From Posidonia oceanica (Eukaryota > Streptophyta > Magnoliopsida > Alismatales > Posidoniaceae): 64,000 bases of DNA. This document shows, piece by piece, positions 18,521 to 28,382 of this stretch. The position numbers and the translations under genes are program-made. The stretch is taken from contig JAZBRS010000077.1 of assembly GCA_037176725.1 (NCBI GenBank), positions 4,836,001 to 4,900,000 on the forward strand. Reading direction: 5' to 3'. Under the pieces are notes generated by a model. The model saw only the letters and a list, made by a program, of their open reading frames with translations, had not been told where the DNA came from and searched no databases. How positions within the stretch are numbered: position 1 is the first letter of the stretch; every line of letters begins with the position of its first letter.

Positions 18521-20369
18521 TTTAATGCAAATTAAATGAAAAGCTCAACTATCACAGGACTGGAATGCAAATAAAACAAACCTAGGAGCCTAAATGCAAT
18601 GCATGGTTTAAATTAACTTTTCAGAGCTTTTAAACGAATGCATGAAGGACTTGCAAGCAAATAAACTAAATGCTAGACCAGACTGCAATGCAATAAGATT
18701 TAAATCAACTTCAAACCACAGCTAGACCCAAATGCAAATAAAATAAACCACAGCAATTTATGATAATGCACCAAACCAAGGAAAAATTAAAACATTGCAT
18801 TGCTATAGTGCTACAGTGTCTTTTGACACTGCAGCACTTTCGCCGGGGAAGGAGGGCTGCGCAGTGGCGAAGCGGAGCACGGGAGGCTGGCCAAAGGCTT
18901 GGGGAGGCTGGAGGCGGTTCGTCTGAAGGCGCCGGTGGCTTCGGCGGCGATCGGCGGTGCCTGGTGCGTGCTGCTGGCCTAGCTGGCTTTTTGCAGGTGA
19001 AGCTAGAGGCAGAGGAGGTGCGGAGGGCTGCTGCGATGCACGAAGGTGGTCGGGGGAGCTTCCCGGTGCTTAGGCGAAGCTTGCGGTGCTGTTGTGGTGG
19101 CACTGCAGTGGCAGAGGCGTGCGGACGACCTCGACGGCTTCAGCAGAGGAGGAGGAGGACAGGACAGGTGTTGGGGGCCGCGGAAGAGGCAGGGCAGCGT
19201 TGATCTAGCTCCCTAGAGGTCTGGCGAGGGTGCGGAGAAGATCTGGAGGTCGGGGCTACTCTAGAGCGCCAGGTCGACCTCAGTAGAGGTCTTTGGCAGT
19301 TGTAGAGGCGGAGGAGATGCATGGGGCAGCTACGGTCGTCGTGCGGGGTTGGAATGGGTCCGGAGTGCTTCTACGGAGCTCGGGGAAAGGTCTAGAGGCA
19401 TTACGGTGGTCTGGAGCTGTCTGCGCGCGGTGAAGGCTGACGGAGCTCATCGGGGAAGATGACTCCGCGGCGGCGACGACCTAGAGCTACAGGCCTCTAA
19501 ACCTAGCCCTAGCTATCTAGAAAGCACTGTAGGCATGCATTGAACTTAAAAAGGATGTTACTGACCTGTGACGAAGACTAACGCGTGCTGGCAATGTCAA
19601 CTTCGGTGCTGCTGTCTAGCAGAGCTCGCTGTAGTGCTGCGAGTGTCGGCGGAGGCGTGCGGTGATCAAAGGATGCTCCTAGGGTCGCAAGGATGCTACG
19701 GAGCTATCCAGAAGCGAGCTTGCACTCACTAGACAGAAAACAGAATTTTTGGGTGCTGGTTGAGCTACTGAGCTCGATTGGGGGCTCTGTGGCTCTCCAG
19801 ATGCTTGTGGAGGTTCCTCTAGGTTGGTAGAGGTCTGGTGAGTGTGGAGGAGAGGTTTGGATGGGGTGGTGCGGTGTTTGGAGTGGAATGGGTTCTCTGG
19901 TGATTTCTGGGCTGAAATGGCACGCAGTGTTTGTGGTGGTGAGGTGGGTCTGTTGGCTGCTAGGGAGTGAACTGGGAGTTGGGTGAGGTAGCTGGGTGTG
20001 CAAGGAGTATGCTAGAGGAATTCTGGGTGCTGGTGATGGCTGTGAAGGCTTAGGGGAGGAAGGGAGGTTGCAGGTGCTCTAATAAGTGCTCTCTAGTTTT
20101 TCTCTTGCTCTGTCTGGTTCGCACAAGTGTGGTGAAGGTGGAGGAAGAAGAGGCGATTGGTTTTATTCAACGGGAGCCACTCGAGTGGAAATGGCAATGT
20201 AGAGGCTCGAGGGAGGCAAATGCAGGTGGTGGCAGTGAGAGGAGAGGGCCAGAGAGTGGGTGGCTAGTGAGGCTGAGGTCGCCGCACAGTGGCATGAAGG
20301 CAGAGGAAGAGTGTGCAGCATTGGCAGTGAAGGTGTAGAAGGCATGAGTTAAGGGAGTGGAGTGTTGGG

Positions 20370-20690
20370 CAGTGGGATTTGAAAGAGGAGGGAAAGAAGA
20401 GGAGGAGATGCCAACTAGCTGCAGGAGGAGAAGAAGGAAAAAGAAGAGAAGGGAAAGATCGAGCTGGGCTGGAGGAGGAGTGGAAGAGGAAGGAAGAAAA
20501 GAAAGAAAAAAGAAGTAGTGGGCTTGGGTCGAAGGGGAAAAGAAGTAAAAAAGAAAAGAAAAGAAAGGAGGAAGGGAGAGAGAGTTGGGCTGGGCCTGAA
20601 ATGGAGAAAAAGAGAAGAAATGGAAAAGAAGAAAGAAAAGAAGAGGAAGGAAAAGAAGAAGAAAAAGAAAGGGAAAAAGGATTTAAGTTT
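20370..20690. repeat. Polypurine (GA-rich) tract of the Tat-1 LTR
   Basis: About 320 bases with almost only A and G on the plus strand, so pyrimidine in LTR sense. The Lys/Glu-rich plus-strand open frames here are products of composition. Equivalent tracts are at 27,400-27,830 and 34,430-34,665 (Tat-2) and 47,400-47,870 (Tat-4, CT on plus). The conserved position suggests a functional part of the LTR, possibly promoter or 5' UTR. Confidence 0.85.
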
Positions 20691-21180
20691 TGAGGATTTT
20701 TAAGTGATTGTTTGTTTTAGGGTTTTAAATGCTTTCCTAGGATTGTTTTCTAGGTTTTCAATCGTTTTTCTAAATTGTTTTGTTGATTGTTTTTTAAGAT
20801 TTTGTTTTCAATTGTTTTTTTAACTAGTTTTTCTAAGTTTTTGTTTTAATTGATTTTTAAGGTTTTGTTTTAATCGTTGTTTTTTCTTTTTATTATTATT
20901 TTTTTAACTTGTTTTTCTTGAATTGTTTTCTAAGTTTTTAAATTGTTTCTCTTAGGTTTTAAATGGGGTTTTCTAGGATTTTTGGATTGCTTTTTCCTAG
21001 TGTTTGGGGTTTAGGGTTTTGCTTAGGGTTTAGGGTTTTTCTTAGGGTTTAGGGTTTTGAGCTTTGGGTTTAGGGTTTAGGGTTTTCTATGTTCTTAATT
21101 TTTCTAGTTTTTGGGTGAGGGTTTTCTAAGTTTTTAATTTTTCTGGTTTTTGGGTGAGGGTTTTCTAAGTCATCCTAGAG
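20691..21180. repeat. TTTAGGG-like and T-rich repeats at the LTR start of Tat-1
   Basis: Degenerate TTTTCTAGGTTTTxAATxG units, then GGGTTTAGGGTTTTGCTTAGG, GGTTTAGGGTTTAGGGTTTT and a duplicated TTTCTAAGTTTTTAATTTTT block. Two perfect TTTAGGG units are adjacent at about 21,065-21,085. This resembles the plant telomere word but is embedded in an LTR and degenerate. Confidence 0.7.
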
Positions 21181-21226
21181 AGAAAGAGAGACCCACTAAG
21201 CAAGGATTAGAAATGGGGTGTCAACA

Positions 21227-21360
21227 GTACTGGTTCAGTGGCAACACCATGGAGCAGAAGAAGCTACTTGGGAGCAGGAAGCAAATATATATTCGAAATA
21301 CCCCCATTTGTTCTATTAGAGATGAATTTCAAGGACGAAATTTCTTTAAGGGGGTTAGGA
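21227..21360 (+). pseudogene. Chromodomain end of chromovirus Chr-1, cut by Tat-1
   Basis: The plus-strand frame from 21,227 reads VLVQWQHHGAEEATWEQEANIY, then SKYPHLF. This is the second half of a retroelement chromodomain (the V-L-V-x-W-x...EEATWE pattern), the C-terminal extension of chromovirus integrase thought to guide insertion to particular chromatin. It is followed by stops, a GAATTTCAAGGACGAAATTT stretch common before the 3' LTR of Tekay/Del-type elements, and a purine run AAGGGGG (polypurine tract, about 21,345-21,355). The upstream part was separated when Tat-1 inserted at 21,226. Confidence 0.82.
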
Positions 21361-23419
21361 TATAATATTTGGATTTTCTAGAATTCAGTATGAATTAATT
21401 TTTGGAAAATTAATTCCCGAATCATTTTTGTTGTATTGGAGTTGATTGCTTGTAAGTGTAATTATATTTCAAGCAATCATATTTAGATTTGTGTCTATTT
21501 CCCTCCTATGGTAATTTTCTCTGGCTCCCTGTGCTATGTGGTATTCTAGCATTATATGTGAGGGACTTTGGTGTAGAAGGTGGAAGAGAGGGGGAAAGCT
21601 GAAAATGTCCCAACAGTGCCATGCACTGCCGCAGCTGTATCTACGTTCCCCGGCGATCCGCTGGCAGGGGGCGACTAATAAAGGAGCGGCTCATGTGCCG
21701 GCCAGAGCAAGGGTGGAGGAGAGCCCGAGGTGAGAGATCCAGTGCTCGAGGAAGAGGAACGAAGATTTGTGCACGAGGTGAGGAGCTGCGGTCGGCCGAA
21801 GGAAGAAAAGAGGAGACGCTTGCCAGCGATTCGTACGCGTTCCATCTTATTTTCTCCTTCAATTTCTTCTTGAATCTCAGAAGATAGGCTGATTAGTTAG
21901 TTTTGATGTATGAATGAAGCTTTTATGATTTACTGGGATTTTTGGATAATTTTACAGTAGAATTTGTGATGAAATGGGTTTTGAATGTTTTGAGTTCCTC
22001 GCCTTTGAAATTTGATTTCTCGAGCCATAGTGAATGGAATGTTGTGATTTTTGTGCTCAACCATAGAGCATCTTCGTGGCTTTGCTTTGAGTATTTTTGT
22101 GGTGGTGTGTGGTGGAACCGGTTGAGGTTCCCATTTTGGGAGATTTTGGATCGCAATGTTTTAGTTTTCAAGAGTCGCTTGATTCGGCATGCGGATTTGG
22201 TTCGGTATGCCATTTTAGCCCAATTTTCGGTATACCGGCCCATTCCAGCATGCCGTTTGTGCTCCTGGAATCGAGCTTAGGCCCTAATTCAGTCGACCGA
22301 CCCATTTCAGTAGACTGTAACAGTAAGCTGAATGGTCGACCAACGATTTCGATCTACCGAACCAGAGCCTAAGATTGGTCATAGGACCCTGATTCGGTTG
22401 ATCGGATGATTTTGGTCTGCTGAATCAGACCTGAAACATGTTATAAATGGTTTTCCAATCGATTCTTGGATTGTTGGTATTGCCAAATGATGTGTTGGCA
22501 ATATGAATGATTTGCAATTAATGAGGAATGCTTTCGAAATGATTTCCAAAAAGAGTTTGGAAAAGAAATGCATGGTTTTCAAAGGTTTTGAAAAGGATTT
22601 CTGTGGTTTTGAGGACCAAGAGACCGAAGCTTCTGATCGGCGGACTAGGAACGACTGATACCCCTAGATGGCGAGAGTCAATTGCCAAGGGTGAGGTCTG
22701 TGGTACCCCTAGGGTTGGGCCTGCTGAAACAAACAAATTACCCTTTATGGCGGTGCTGGCTGGGACTGGGGTTAGAGTCCCCAAACACTTGAGCACCAAA
22801 GGGGCGTCAGAGAACACATCCCTGTGTACTGAAAGAAATGATAATTGAGGCTTGTTGGTCGGGGTAGTGGTAGTCTCCCACACGGGGTAGTTGCACTGCA
22901 GAAGTGCAATTGAGAGAAGCCAGAGTCTTTAGCAACTGCTTGTGGGTAGGTCGATCATCTATGGCCAGGTGGCATGTCAGGTTTTGTTCGCTTTGTGTGT
23001 GGTTTTCTAGAATGATTTCAGATGTGGATTTAGATGCATGAAATGTTTATATGAGCATGTGAATGCCGAGGAAATTAATTGTGTTATGAAATAGCATGGT
23101 TTTGCAATAGATTACTCAGTTGGGCTTTAATTATCGTAATCTTGAGTTTTACGAGTTTTCTCTGTGTTTTTGGTGGGCACGTATAGGGTGACTTAGATGT
23201 CACTCACGCGTGTTGTGTTTGGTTTTTAAGTGCAGGTTAGGAGTGCAATCCACTTCTAGTGCCTTATAGGAGCCACGTAGCCGCACATTGAGGTTTCTAG
23301 GTAGTGCAAATTGTAAAATTTTATTTTTATGGAAATTATAGCTTAGTTTCCTTTTAATTGATTAATGTTGTAAATTTGAGTAGTACTGATGCTGGTATGT
23401 GACACGTTGGGGCGTTACA
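21361..23419 (+). repeat. 3' LTR of chromovirus Chr-1 (about 2,060 bp)
   Basis: It follows a polypurine run and begins TATAATATTTGG (compare TGTATAATATCTGG of Chr-2), ending ACGTTGGGGCGTTACA, the typical terminal form of Tekay/Del LTRs. The segment at 22,500-22,900 and 23,160-23,300 (for example GTCACTCACGCGTGT, TAGGAGCCACGTAGCCGCACA) is homologous to Chr-2 and Chr-3. A cluster of perfect palindromes lies at 22,170-22,345. Right flank: Tat-3 pol sequence from 23,420. Confidence 0.82.
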
Positions 23420-23811
23420 ATTTGCCTCCTTGGTTGACTAGAAGTAGCCTTGCAACATTTTCTTCTTGGTTAACAACACACCATTCATGTGCGGGCTGCA
23501 TGTCCTTGCGTGGATTTGGAGCATCAGTGCTTCTACTTCTTTCTTGTCCACACAGCGTAGGAGCATCTGATTGTAGGATCTTCTATAGAGATGCCCTACT
23601 CCCAACACATACTTCGACGTTAGACTCCTCAAGGTCTTTCAATCTGCTATTGTAGTGCCAGATGGGAGGCTGCCAGCTTCCAGGAAGGCTTTGATGTTGT
23701 GAAACCACGGTTGTCCCTCTGCCAGATCCACTTCTTCAATGCTCATGTAGTGTGCTGGTTGTTCCACACGGTGACAGACACGTCCATTGCATAATCTTCT
23801 GGTATAGTTAG
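23420..23811 (-). pseudogene. Tat-3 pol fragment: end of archaeal-type RNase H region and integrase zinc domain
   Basis: The minus strand encodes VEQPAHYMSIEEVDLAEGQPWFHNIKAFLE, then SKYVLGVGHLYRRSYNQMLL and IHARTCSPHMNGVLLTKKKMLQGYF. It aligns with Tat-1 at about 7,077-7,455. It is bounded by the Chr-1 LTR on the left and by the Tat-2 LTR on the right. The next Tat-3 sequence, beyond Tat-2, corresponds to Tat-1 position 9,890 and above, so about 2.4 kb carrying RT and RNase H is missing between the two halves. Confidence 0.82.
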
Positions 23812-26800
23812 TGTAGTAACCTCGAAATTCGGATCGTCCATGCACGATGCCAAAGCTCGTGTGCACCGATTGGAATTAGGTTCACCATTAGCGGTAGGAC
23901 CCAAGGAGCGATACTCTACTCAGAAACACTGGAAAAAGAGGAAAAAACAAAGATAAGACTAAATCAGAGTCGCCATCGTGTCTATTAAATCGGGAGACAA
24001 GGAAAACTAGGGAAAGCATGAGAAACCATGCAAAAAAGAAAGAAAAAGAATGCAAATGCTATGCAAATGTGACTCGTGTCTAGGATAAGGGCAATATGGT
24101 CATTGCAGGCCATGAGAAAGGGCAAGGACTCCTATTACGCACGGGGAAGGTGTTAGGCACCCCTGATACGCCCGAGAATTGGTCTTTCTAGGCTTAACGC
24201 TCGCATACACCGGAAGATACAAGATGTGAATGCCTAAATGCCTTGAATGCTTAATTACATGCTCAAGTGTATGCTTTAAGTGCTAAGATGCGTGCAGGGA
24301 ATTGAACGTGCAAACTATGTGCTCAGCAACGCTGTTAGTGTTCCGAACGGGCAAGCCCTAGTTCGTAAGAACACCAGACAGTAAGCATCACTGCCCTAAA
24401 TGTAATGCAGGCGATAAATCAAAACAGCGATAAACCATGCAAATGCCAAGCGGCATGCAACATGGGAAACGAAAACAGGGGCTGTAAAGCCTAATCTACA
24501 TGCACGAGAAAACAGATCTTGAACACGATGCATGCAATGCAAATAATAAGGCAATGAGTGCTATGTAGTGATTCAAGTGGGCTTATCTTGAGGATCTGAG
24601 GCCTGATCTAAAATAACTTTGGTTAGAATAGAAGATCATTCAACCAGGAAGACCTAGGTAGTTAGATCGTGAAGATCCAATGGTCTGATCAAAAGTTATT
24701 CAGGTTTCAAGTCAGAAGGATCAAGGGCCAGAAAAAGTGATCTAAGTGGGGGTCTAAGTGCAAATTACCTCTAAGTGTGTGCAATGCAGAGTGTCCTACA
24801 TGCAATGAAGCTAATGATGCTCAAAGGTATGCTAGAGTGCAGTATGCAATGACATGGGAGTGCAATGCATGCAAGAATGCAAATGCAAGGACCTAAGTGC
24901 AATTAACATAACTGTAGGGCCTTATATGCAAAAAGATGGCAAAAAGGCAATGCAACAGGGTAAATGCATGATATGGACTAACAATGCAATATGGCATGCA
25001 TGCAGAAGCAAAATGCAACATCAGATAAAAGAATGCATGCTACAGCAAAAGATAGGGACCTATATGCAATACAGGAAAACTATGGGGTTTATGTGAAAAG
25101 CAGAGCAAAAATGTGAATGCATGCAACATTTGGACCTACATGCAGTTCAGAAAATATATTGGACTTATTTGCAATGCAAGACAAACATGCAAGCAGGCAA
25201 GCAATTGAAATTAGGACCAACATGCAATTAGCATAAATTATTGGACTAAATTGCAAAAGAAAGAAAAATAGGCAAGCATGCAATGATCTTAACATTTTTT
25301 GGACTGATATGCAATTAGAACAAACTATTGTATTTTTCTGCAATGCAATATGATTTAAAATGCAACTAACATGGCATTTAAATGCATAAAGGACTAAAAT
25401 GCAAATAAAACAAGTTATTGGACTAAACAACAATGCAATATGGTTTAAAACATGATTTAAATGAATGCTTAAATGCATACTGGACTGACATGCAATTATG
25501 ACATTTTTCTGGACTTTTATGCAATGCAATAAGGTTAAAACAGGATTTAAATGAGTGATTCAAAGCAAAATGGACTGAAATGCAATTAAAGCATATTAAA
25601 ATGCAATATAGTTTTAAAACATGATTTAAATGAAATCTACAACAGAACAGGACTGATGTGCAAATAAAATAAAAGACAGGATTTAAAATGCAATGTAATA
25701 AAGTAAAAATGACATTTAAATGATTACTAATATGGTCTAAGGACTTAGATGCAATAAAAATAAAACACAGAATTAAAAATGCAATGTGATAAGGTAAACA
25801 TGACATTTAAATGATATGATAAACAAACAGAGGACTGAAATGCAATACAAATAAAACACAGAATTTAAAATGCAATGTAATACGGTAAACATGACATTTA
25901 AATGATTATGGATATGATCTAAGGACTAGAACGCAATAAAAACAAACTGCAGGAATTAAATGCAATGTAATATGGTTTTAATCAGAATTTAAATGAGACT
26001 TAAACCACAATTGGACCTAAAAGCAATAAAAATAACCTGCAGTAATTTATTTTAATGCACTGAATCAAAACAAAATCAGAACTTTAATCTGCTACAGTGA
26101 ACAGTGCATGTCAAGCTTCACAAGGCCTGCGCCGGAGAGGGAGGAGGTGTTGCGGCGGTCCAGCAGGCGTGCGGTGGTGCAGAGGTGTCTGGAGGCTGGA
26201 AGGCGGTTGTCCGGTGGTTTCGGAGGGCTCGGCGGTGCATGACGGTGGCTGTGGTGTGCTAGCAATGTCAGTGGCCTGCTGCAGAGCTTGTTGAAGGTGG
26301 TGCGGGAGCAAGAGGCAACGGCGGCGCAAGCAGAGCACAGGGTTGAGTTTCTGGGAGTCCGACGGAGCTCGAGGTGCGGTCTATAGGAGTGGAGATGGCC
26401 GGGACCACGGCGGCACTGCAGAGACTCGTCGGAGAAGAAGACTGTAATGGCGGAGGCGAAACGGTGCTCTAAACCCCTAAACTTAATTCTAATTGCCTAG
26501 GAAGCACAAGAAGCATGCAAGGAGTTCTGAAGTGGGGTCTGTTACTTGCGGAGGAGGTCAGAGCATGCTGCCGGTCCCAAGTGGGTGTGCTGCTGCAGCT
26601 GGAGGTCGTAGCGGCGTGGGAGGCTACGGCGAGCTGTAGGCGCGATCGTAGGTGGTTCTTGGTGTCGCAAGGAAGCTCCGGAGTTACTTAGAAGCTAGTT
26701 TGGTGCACCGTAGCTGGGGTTCGGTTTTTTGGGTTGGTATGTGAATTTCTGGACCTCTCTGATGGTCTGTGGCTCTCTAGGTTGCTTGGGCTCTCTTTGG

Positions 26801-27399
26801 GGATTCGTGGAGGTTCTGCGAGGGTGGAGAGGAAGCTGAATTGGAGTGGTGTTGTGTCTAGAGCGAAGTGGCTTGTTCTGGGTGTTTTGGGCTGAAATGG
26901 GTGCACAGGTGTTTGTGGTGAAGAGGGGAGTCTGCTGGGTGTTTGGGGGTGAAATGGGTGTTGGCCTGGGGTCGTGGGTGTTCTGTGAGTGAAGTGGAGG
27001 AGTTGGAGGAGCTGGGGATGGCTATTTTGGGTTTGGTCTGAGGAAGAAGTGAGGTTACTGTGCTGTGTGGGCAAAATGGGTTCAGTGCTGTGGTCTGTGT
27101 TGAATTCTTCTTCTTCCCCTCGGCTCAAGGGATGAGGAAGGTTGGTTTTGTCTGTGATGTAGGCCACTGGAGTGGGTGGTAGGAGGAGGTGTGTGCTTGG
27201 CGTGAAGGCTGGCTGGCAGGGTAATGGCAGTATGGGTAGGTCGGCAGAAAGGAGGCACTGTGAGACGGCCACCGCCAGACAGTGGCATGCAGTAGAGGGT
27301 GGAGTGTGTTGGGTGTGTTTTGGGTGCAGAAGTTGTGAGTGCAGGGATTGAGTGTGCTGCAGATGGATTTGAAGGAGGAGGGAAATGGCAAAGGGAAGA

Positions 27400-27753
27400 G
27401 AAGAAGGTGTCGGGCTTGTAGAAAAAAAAATAGAAAAAAGGAGGAAGGAGAAGGCTGTGGAGATGGGCCGGGCTGTGAGGGGAGAAAAAAGAAAAAAGGA
27501 AAAGAAAGGGAAAGGAGGAAGAGAAGGGAGTTGGGCTTGGGCTAGAAAGAAAAGAAAGAAAAAAAGAAAAGAAAGAAAGAAAGAAAGAAAGCAAAGGAGA
27601 AAGAAAGAAAGAAGGGTAGGAGGAAGGAAGATGGGCTTGGGTTGCTGGCTTAGGAAAAAATAAAGGTAAAAAGGAAGGAAAAAGAAAGAGGAGGATGGAG
27701 AGGGAGTTGGGTTGGGCTTGGAGAGACGAAAGGCAAAAGAAAGAAAGGAAGAA

Positions 27754-27784
<31 letters not shown>

Positions 27785-27830
27785 GATGGGAGAAAGAAAG
27801 AAAGAAGGGAAGGAGAAAAAAGAAGATGGG
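27400..27830. repeat. Polypurine tract with AAAG microsatellite in the Tat-2 3' LTR
   Basis: About 430 bases of nearly pure purine on the plus strand with runs of AAAG (AAAGAAAGAAAGAAAG near 27,570 and 27,765). It is homologous in position to the tracts in the other Tat LTRs. The Lys-rich and Phe/Ser-rich open frames on the two strands are by-products. Confidence 0.9.
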
Positions 27831-27889
27831 CTTGGGTTTATGGGGGATTTTGTGAGTGGGTTTGATGCCAAGTTAACCTAGTGGGTTTC

Positions 27890-28260
27890 TAGGTTTTGAA
27901 GGTTTTCTAGGGTTTAGGGTTTAGGGTTTTGGTTCTAGGGTTCTGTCCTCGGGTTCTTTTCTCGGATTTTTGGGGTTTAACCTAGGTTTAGTTCTAGGAT
28001 TTTGAATGTGGATTTCCTAGAGTTTTCTAGGCTTTAGTGAGTAGTTTTAGGGTTCTTTTCTAGGGTTTTTGGGGTTTAACCTAGGTTTAGTTCTAGGATT
28101 TTGAATGTGGATTTCCTAGAGTTTTCTAGGGTTTAGTGAGTGGTTTTAGGGTTCAGATGTGGATTTCCTAGAATTTTCTAGGGTTTTAAGTGTGGATTTC
28201 CTAGAATTTTCTAGGGTTTTAACTTAGGGCTTTTCTAGGGTTTAGTGAGTGGTTTTAGGC
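27890..28260. repeat. Tandem TAGGGTTT/CCTAGG repeats at the start of the Tat-2 3' LTR
   Basis: A block of about 110 bases (GGGGTTTAACCTAGGTTTAG, TTCTAGGATTTTGAATGTGG, ATTTCCTAGAGTTTTCTAGG) is duplicated almost perfectly. Shorter GATTTCCTAGAATTTTCTAG units follow. The words TAGGGTTTAGGG and CCTAGG link this to the array at 46,990-47,400 in Tat-4. Confidence 0.85.
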
Positions 28261-28364
28261 TTAGACAAGGGGTGTGATTTTGTGTTTTGTTTTGGGGTTT
28301 GTTTTGAAGCCACCAAAGAGAGAGATCCAATAGCACAGAAAATTGAAAAATTGGGGTGTCTACA

Positions 28365-28382
28365 GATGCCCCTCCCTGAGTG
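28365..28382 (-). other. Polypurine tract of Tat-2
   Basis: Minus strand CTCAGGGAGGGGCATC directly before the LTR start TGTAGACACC. It is one base different from the Tat-1 tract. The following interior (28,383-28,510) is conserved with 177-310. Confidence 0.88.

Larger units (their letters stand above)
15089..19565 (-). other. Candidate intron from LTR donor to leader acceptor in Tat-1
   Basis: On minus, CACAG|GTCAGT at 19,565 follows the GC-rich block, and TGCAATAG at 15,090-15,089 lies just before AGATCAGTGAGCG, about 110 bases ahead of gag. Tat-4 has the same arrangement (GCAG|GTAACG at 48,435; TTCCGCGCAG at 52,370). If spliced, the AT-rich LTR half, the PBS and the leader would be removed from a gag mRNA. 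This is inference from position and consensus only. Confidence 0.35.
1..21226 (-). mobile_element. Tat-1: giant Tat/Ogre-type Ty3/gypsy retrotransposon, 3' end off the left edge
   Basis: Read on the minus strand, the element runs from a 5' LTR (16,108-21,226) through PBS, leader, gag, protease, RT, two RNase H domains, integrase, a DUF7745-like gene, tandem repeats and a polypurine tract to a 3' LTR of which only the first 158 bp lie in the window. The last LTR bases at 21,060-21,226 match 1-158 almost base for base, which pairs the two LTRs. With a 5.1 kb LTR and 15.9 kb interior the complete element should be about 26 kb, at the upper end of known Ogre sizes. Protein order and the second, archaeal-type RNase H place it in the Tat lineage. 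All its genes carry stops or frameshifts. The right flank (21,227 on) is a chromoviral chromodomain, so Tat-1 inserted into Chr-1. Confidence 0.9.
16108..21226 (-). repeat. 5' LTR of Tat-1 (5,119 bp)
   Basis: On the minus strand it starts TGTTGACACCCC (21,226) and ends GATCACTACA (16,108). Reading in LTR sense, it has a T-rich/TTTAGGG-like start, a pyrimidine tract (20,690-20,370), a GC-rich block (about 20,350-18,800), an AT-rich block of TGCATT-type repeats (18,780-17,200), a conserved 160-bp block near 17,170-17,008, and a strongly conserved GGTGTCTAACACCTTCCCCG-like element near 16,505-16,418. The open frames in the GC-rich part on both strands have no recognisable domain. A splice donor candidate (CACAG|GTCAG) is at 19,565. 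Confidence 0.92.
23812..28364 (-). repeat. 3' LTR of Tat-2 (4,553 bp)
   Basis: On minus it runs from TGTAGACACCCC (28,364) to GAGGTTACTACA (23,812). It contains the same ordered blocks as the Tat-1 LTR: TAGGG-rich start (27,890-28,260), polypurine tract (27,400-27,830), GC-rich block (26,110-26,480), AT-rich TGCAAT block (24,860-26,060), the 160-bp conserved block (24,575-24,745) and the GGTGTTAGGCACCCC element (24,112-24,195). Confidence 0.9.

Noticed and set aside
20379..20703. Lys/Glu-rich open frames in purine tracts (also 27,339-27,663 and 47,394-47,818)
   Set aside because: Pure composition effect of GA-rich LTR tracts.
21000..21090. True interstitial telomere
   Set aside because: Only two adjacent perfect TTTAGGG units, otherwise degenerate, and located inside an LTR whose other copies show the same pattern.
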